64,000 nt of DNA. Source: Amaurobius ferox (taxonomy: Eukaryota > Arthropoda > Arachnida > Araneae > Amaurobiidae). The notes beneath the pieces are model-generated. The model did not search any database. It was not told the DNA's origin and was given only the letters and a program-made list of their open reading frames with translations. Where the stretch lies: positions 12,034,707 to 12,098,706 of the forward strand of contig OX578145.1 in the NCBI GenBank assembly GCA_951213105.1. Direction: 5' to 3'. Positions 58,936 through 64,000 of this stretch are shown piece after piece (the stretch's first letter is position 1; every line of letters begins with the position of its first letter). Made by a program: the position numbers and the translations under genes.

Positions 58936-60424
58936 CACCGAGTACTGGCGTACTAGGAGTTTAGTACTAATAACACTGCACTGAATTTCATGGCTGTCTG
59001 AAGCTTTGAATTTTTATTGCAGACGACACGCACATGCACACACAGAGAGAGAAAAAACGAGCATATTCTTTTATTATGCAAGATGTACTGGAAGGCGGGT
59101 CTAAAATTCGGATTCGAGTTAAATGTTCCGTAGTTAAATATTTTGACTAGAACTGTAATGAAATATCTGTAGCATGACGTCTTTGCAATGTGGGTATCCA
59201 CTTTTTTAAAGAAAATATCTTTTAATTTTCATGAAATTCGACAGATAGCTGGTTTCGCTGGTGCTGATTAGATTTTAGTATATATTAAGAAAGGTAGGAG
59301 TGGTTCTGTCCTTACGTAATTTACCGTGATGAATGAAAAAGATGAAAAAAATCTAAAATAGTGATCTGTTCAACCACACTTTTAAAAATCTTACCTGCCG
59401 TTGTTCGGGATTTGAAATATGCATAAATTTCAGTAGTATTCTAAATCATATTGTTCTTCAAGAAATTCTATTAAAATACTTAATTTCGCCAAATTCGAAA
59501 TATAAGAATTTCTGTTTTTACTATCTAATGCACAGGTCGATCTGCATTTCTACAAAATCGATCTACATCTGTACAATCATCTATCTACAGCCGAAAAAAA
59601 AACCGAAACACCCGACCGCAATTGCACAATTTATATCGCAGAACAAAACGGAATATATCATTCGATAGGGATTAATGTTTTCTACAAATATCAATATTTA
59701 AAATTTGCATAAGGCCATTTGCTATGAGCCATTCTCATAGTTATTCTGGTAATAACTCTGAAGGCAACCCCCATTGACCATTACATAATCGGATTCTCCG
59801 TAAAAATTTCATGCAGATTAAAAGAAATAATGAATAGAGGCCAAAAATTGACCGAGAAAATCCTTAAAAACCATTAAGGGGGCGTTTAAAAGTTAAACTC
59901 TGCAGCAGAAAGGGCGAATTCTAGTCTGATTCCACCAGTTCTGCCGATTTCTTCTTTCCACCTACCTTTTGGGGGAATTTTGCTTTAGTTTTAATAATAG
60001 ACGATTTTAAAAAATCATCCGAAGTTTTCTTCTAATAACAGCATAGTAAAAATAAAACTTTTGCTTAAAATTTAATATTTCATTATTAACTTTGTCTGAT
60101 TTATGGTGATGTATTTATTCATTGGCATGTTTTTTTTTTTTTTTTTTTGTTAAGAAAATATTGTCGTGTGTTAATAAATTATGTTTGCTATAAAACGTAA
60201 ATATTTTCTGCTTAAATCTTCTGTGTTTTGTTTGTAATATCAATTTTACATTTTTAATAAAATATTTATATAATGAAATTTCGAAGAAATTATTAAAATT
60301 TAATTATTCTTAGTAGTGGAGCTAGAATGTTTTCACCCGGAGCATAGCCAGAGTTTGCCCCCCCCCCCTTTCGGCGCCCAGTGTCACTGTCGCTTAGGGC
60401 ACGTGTCGAGATATAGTTCCCGAC
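58936..60424. other. Unannotated DNA
   Basis: A decayed H-like patch (CACACGCACATGCACACACA, GGATTCGAGTTAAATG) lies at 59025-59180, and an R6-like phrase at 59390-59415. A T run lies at 60130-60149 and a C run at 60359-60368. No gene. Confidence 0.4.
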
Positions 60425-60492
60425 TATAGTGGATTGTACTGGATATAGCTTCTATTACTGGATATAGCTTATATTACTGGATGTAGCTCCCT
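60425..60492. repeat. TACTGGATATAGCTT tandem repeat
   Basis: Three units of about 22 bp (TACTGGAT(A/G)TAGCT(T/C)) in a row. Confidence 0.85.
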
Positions 60493-60574
60493 AAATTTAG
60501 ATGGCTAAGACAGCTACTGAATACAAACAACCGGTGACTGGACACTCATTTGTTCTAAAATAAAAGTTTCGAAG

Positions 60575-60665
60575 TGTGCATTGCGCTTGCCGGCCATTCT
60601 GAGGGTGTCGGGTTCGATCCTCGGATGAGAGGGGTGAGCCCTTGCATGGCTGAGTGTCTGTAGTG
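60575..60665 (+). mobile_element. tRNA-like SINE remnant
   Basis: GCGCTTGCCGGCCATTCTGA and GTCGGGTTCGATCCTCGGAT resemble a tRNA D-side and B box, but the 5' acceptor half is missing. Not a functional tRNA. Confidence 0.45.
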
Positions 60666-62009
60666 ACTCAAAATCAAAATCTACTTTAAGTTGAAGGCTC
60701 TGTTCTAATTAATTATAGGATGTGCCAAAAATGACCCTGGATATCGAATTTTTTATGTCATTTAAAAATCGATATTTTCTACATTACAAAAACAGTATAA
60801 AATTGCAAAAACTGGCACAACTCCTAATTTTATATTTAATTCAGTTTCATTTATCTATTTACTATTTTATATTTAGAAGCAATTTCTTTTGACAGTTTGG
60901 AAATGGCCGCCGATAAGCGTAATAATCATTGAATTTTGATTAACATTTGATAGCATACTCAAACGGATAAAACATAAATTTTGCATGCCAATGTTTCAGA
61001 AGCAGCTGCATCGAATGGTGGTCAAAATTAATAGCAGTTTCTATTAATATTTTTATGAATAATTATTTAATAGTTAACAATAAATATTTCAAATATGTTT
61101 TAATACTAAAATTTATATGAATTTGTTTGGCATACTCAAACAGTACTGTCAATTACTTAACAAATCGCTTATTTAAATTTTTCTGTTAATTTTAAATACG
61201 TTAAGAAAACAATATTTTGATCCCATATTTTTTTTCACTGATTAAACATGAAACTAGCCAAATTTCTGCTAAAGATCTGAAAATAAGATTCTGTGGTATT
61301 GGCATATTTTAAAGTCAAAGAAATAAGAAAATTTTATACACAGATGATATAAATTATAAGCCCGTTTATTAACAAAATATTGTGATATAAAAAAAATTAA
61401 AAAAAAAAAAATCGAATTATTTCATATAGAATATTTCCCTTAATTTTCGTATCCCACAACAATAACAGCTATATTGGAATTTAGAACAAAACCAAATGAC
61501 ACATTTATTTTATAGAAGAATAAACTAGTGCAACCCTTTTTCATCCATGCAATATAAAATGTTTACATAGTTATTACCGCAACGCAATATAAAATGTTTA
61601 CAAGTTTGTTTCGCATTTCCCGTTCTCAACACTTTCCCCTTTGGAGTTGTAATTCTGAAGTTGGAGAAATCAGAATTATGTAGCGCCATCTGGTGTGGAA
61701 AACGCAAAGCAGAAACTGAAGTGTGAAAAGGAGAAGCAAACTTTCCATGTTCCAAAAAGGTATCGAAGCGTGTGTTGATTAGCCTTCTTATCCCGAAATC
61801 AAACGTTCCCTTTTTTTTTTTTTTTACTTTGAGCAGCAAATAAAAGTGTTTCTATCATTAGGCGCTAATTTTATCCAAAGAAAGGATAGGACTAGGACTA
61901 TCTATTCGATTTTATTCAGGTATTTCACGCAACAATTACTCCCATCATGTTAGACAGATGGAAATAAAACCCCTATGGATAAAACGCTTAAAAATACCAT
62001 AAGGCTTTG
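60666..62009. other. Unannotated AT-rich DNA
   Basis: No supported gene. An A-run is near 61400 and a T-run near 61811-61826. Confidence 0.4.
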
Positions 62010-62392
62010 ACAATTATATCTAGTTGTCACTAGTGTTAGTAAAGCGCCATGTGTTTCCATTTGACACAATAAAGAGGCAGCAATTGAGTATATGTATTTT
62101 TGATTAATTTTAAATTAAGACTCCCTCATTATTGGTATTATTAATCCGTATTTTTCACAATTGTTGGACAGAGTTCAGCATTAGGGAGATAAAAATAAAT
62201 TGAAAGGTAAAATAATTTTGAGTACGTAGGAATATTCCTTATTATTTCAGTTCTAGTTTGCATTCAACTACTTATTTGTTTCTACAAAACTGACAGTTTA
62301 AATAATTGTTTTAAGCCTTTCACCATAGAAATGCATACAATGCAGGGGTGCTTATCTTATCGCAGCGCCACCTGAATGATTGTCACAAATGA
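62010..62392 (-). mobile_element. R7 repeat, minus-strand copy
   Basis: Reverse complement partner of 46150-46535 (TCACTAGTGTTAGTAAAGCG; AGAAATGCATACAATGCAGG; CAGCGCCACCTGAATGATTG). Confidence 0.75.
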
Positions 62393-62524
62393 TACTGGCA
62401 TTTTATCAGTATGGAGTTTTAACTCCCTACCTTTACCTATATGGTTACTCCATTTAAAGTGATAACTTATTATATAAAACATTTTTCTCATCTCCTTGAA
62501 CAATTTTCTTGCTTAAATGGAAAC

Positions 62525-62552
62525 TATATATATATATATATATATATATTAT
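62525..62552. repeat. (TA)n microsatellite
   Basis: Uninterrupted TA run. Confidence 0.9.
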
Positions 62553-62555
62553 TAA

Positions 62556-62714
62556 TTATGGCTCAATGAGACTTAATAGTTTCAATCATTCTTGTGAAAA
62601 ATTCAATTTTATTTTGACGACATCACCCCCTTGGGGGCAAGGTACTCCTCGGGAGGGAGAAGTACATTGTCAAGTATGGTATCAATCGAAAATTTTTTTT
62701 CAAGCCCTTTAAAG
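62556..62714 (+). mobile_element. H3 3' fragment
   Basis: TTATGGCTCAATGAGACTTA, GACGACATCACCCCCTTGG, GGAGAAGTACATTGTCAAGT and TTTTTTTCAAGCCCTTTAAA follow H3 at 33800-34000. It is cut by the SINE-A copy. Confidence 0.7.
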
Positions 62715-62715
62715 T

Positions 62716-62961
62716 GGGCGCGGTAGCCCATTGGTTAGCGCTCTGGAGTTGCACTCGGTAGGCCCGGGTTCGATTCCAGCCACTGCCAAAACTGCCGCCG
62801 TGTTCACGCGGAGTACGATCACGTTAAACATGTGGGTCCGTAAGTCCTTCCGAGAGGTTGGTGGTAGGGGAAGGAGGGTACGGTCCCTGTGGATGCCTCC
62901 CCCACTGGGTTCAGGTCTAAATTGGGTGGCACTTCCCGGCCGTCCAAACAGTTACCTTACA
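62716..62961 (+). mobile_element. SINE-A, tRNA-headed, A and B boxes intact, 3' end missing
   Basis: The head GGGCGCGGTAGCCCATTGG (A box TAGCCCATTGGTTAGCGC) and GGGTTCGATTCC (B box) are tRNA-like pol III promoter elements. The body continues CACGTTAAACATGTGGGTCC, GAGAGGTTGGTGGTAGG, CTGGGTTCAGGTCTAAATTG and enters the type A module CCCGGCCGTCCAAACAG. It stops abruptly after TTACCTTAC, where LINE coding sequence begins. Confidence 0.85.
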
Positions 62962-64000
62962 AATTTCCCCTCACTCATTTCAAAGTCTATTAACTTATGT
63001 TTTAAATTTTGTCATTTCCCCTCCTGCCTCAAAAATGCAAATATTTTATTTTTTAATAAACCGGGTAAAAACCCTTCCCTTTGTTCCTCCTTTCGGCCGA
63101 TTTCCCTCCTCCCAACTTTCGGCAAAATACTTGAAAAATTTTTTATACATAAACTCAACTTCTGGTTGTCGACTGAGGGGACTCTGCATCCCCTTCAGTT
63201 CGGATTTAGAGAACTCACCTGTTGTGAAGATGCTGCTCACAGGCTGATTGAATCTATAAAAGTACACAAATCAAAAAATTTTGTTTCGTTAACCACCGTG
63301 GACATCTGCGGGGCTTTTGATAGCCTTAACTGGAGTATCTTACCTCAAACTTTATCAAACATAAACCTACCGCCAACTTTTCAATCTTTTATATATTCCT
63401 ACTTAAGCAACAGACAAATTTCTTTTACCGATAATTCTATTACATTTAATAAAACAATATCTATGGGTGCTCCACAGGGTTCGGTTATCTCCCCTACCCT
63501 GTGGAGCATTTATTTTAATGACATCCTCAAACTTAATAATAACCTTTTTCATATCCAAGCCTTCGCAGATGATCTTGCGGTGGTTACCTACGGTGTCAAT
63601 CTGATGACCCTTCGTAACAATACAAATAGCCTGCTAAATCTTGTTTCCTCCTCCCTTTCTAATCTTAAACTTACGATCTCTCCTGATAAATGTAGAGCCA
63701 TAATCTTTAACAAAAACAGATCTAAAATTCGTAATAGGCCCTCTTTTAAAATTTTGAACTATAAAATTCCTACCTCCCGTTCTCTTATCTTCCTAGGAAT
63801 AACAATAGATGATAATCTCAAATGGAGTACACATATATTTAACCTAAAGGAGAAATGTTATAAGATCGCCAACACCTTTGGGCGGGTGTCTGGCAATAAT
63901 TGGGGGGTAGACAAATCCTTTTTAAAAATCTGGTACCTATCGGTAATTGAAAAGTCTTTAATTTATGGTGCGGGAATCTGGGGTCAAGCATTGACGGGGG
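62962..64000 (+). CDS. Non-LTR retrotransposon reverse transcriptase, partial at both ends
   Basis: One frame stays open from the SINE-A junction to the window edge (346 codons, no stop). It encodes the reverse transcriptase of a LINE, which copies element RNA at a nicked chromosomal target. Landmarks in order: KPGKNPSLCSSFRPISLLP (about residues 33-51), DICGAFDSLNW (114-124) holding the first palm aspartates, GAPQGSVISPTLWS (169-182), AFADDLAVV with the catalytic FADD (200-208), FLGITIDDNLKW (277-288) and a C-terminal WYLSVIEKSLIYGAGIWG (about 324-341). This resembles Jockey/R1-type non-LTR enzymes. The endonuclease region and start codon are absent on the left; any RNase H or tail lies beyond the right edge. 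The intact frame and all visible catalytic residues suggest a fairly young copy, truncated at its 5' end as LINEs often are. The clade assignment is tentative; its being a non-LTR RT is not in doubt. Confidence 0.92.

Overview
This window reads as AT-rich, non-coding animal DNA dominated by transposable-element debris. There are no prokaryotic operons, no rRNA and no convincing complete host gene. (CAA)n-, (GT)n- and (TA)n-tailed repeats, tRNA-headed SINEs, a non-LTR reverse transcriptase and many short MITE-like elements point to a large arthropod genome. A chelicerate (spider-like) source is my best guess, but it rests on general impression and not on a diagnostic gene.

Layout. 0-6 kb: short repeats, three micro-retroposons with perfect 13-14 bp target duplications, a 71-bp minisatellite and one GC-rich exon-like block (4849-5007). 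6-10 kb: featureless AT-rich DNA. 10-17 kb: copies of three related hairpin-ended families, named here H1, H2 and H3. 18-25 kb: tRNA-headed SINEs (SINE-C), a 382-bp tandem duplication and a cluster of micro-retroposons with a second SINE (SINE-A) between 100-bp inverted arms. 27-37 kb: more H1/H2/H3, nested in one another and in a hAT-like element (M4). 38-46 kb: minisatellites, a second micro-retroposon/SINE-A array, a GT microsatellite and a 100-bp TTAA-flanked MITE. 46-58 kb: H2 copies including a head-to-head pair, M4 copies and an H1 nested in M4. 58-64 kb: weak repeats, then SINE-A joined directly to a LINE reverse-transcriptase frame that runs off the right edge.

The most interesting signals are: (1) a family of 50-67 bp insertions with exact 14-bp target duplications, a predicted hairpin whose stem changes on both sides between subtypes, and two arrays in which the target-like sequence recurs between successive copies; (2) the H1/H2/H3 group, which shares palindromic ACTTTCC-type ends and an asymmetric hairpin at the other end, carries internal GT tracts, and in H2 has a ~152-bp internal unit that varies in number. 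Nesting gives a relative insertion order: H3 is older than M4 and H2; M4 is older than H1.

Most short open frames here lie in repeats or low-complexity DNA and are not annotated. No genes are seen to work together; the only evident coding function is retrotransposon reverse transcription.
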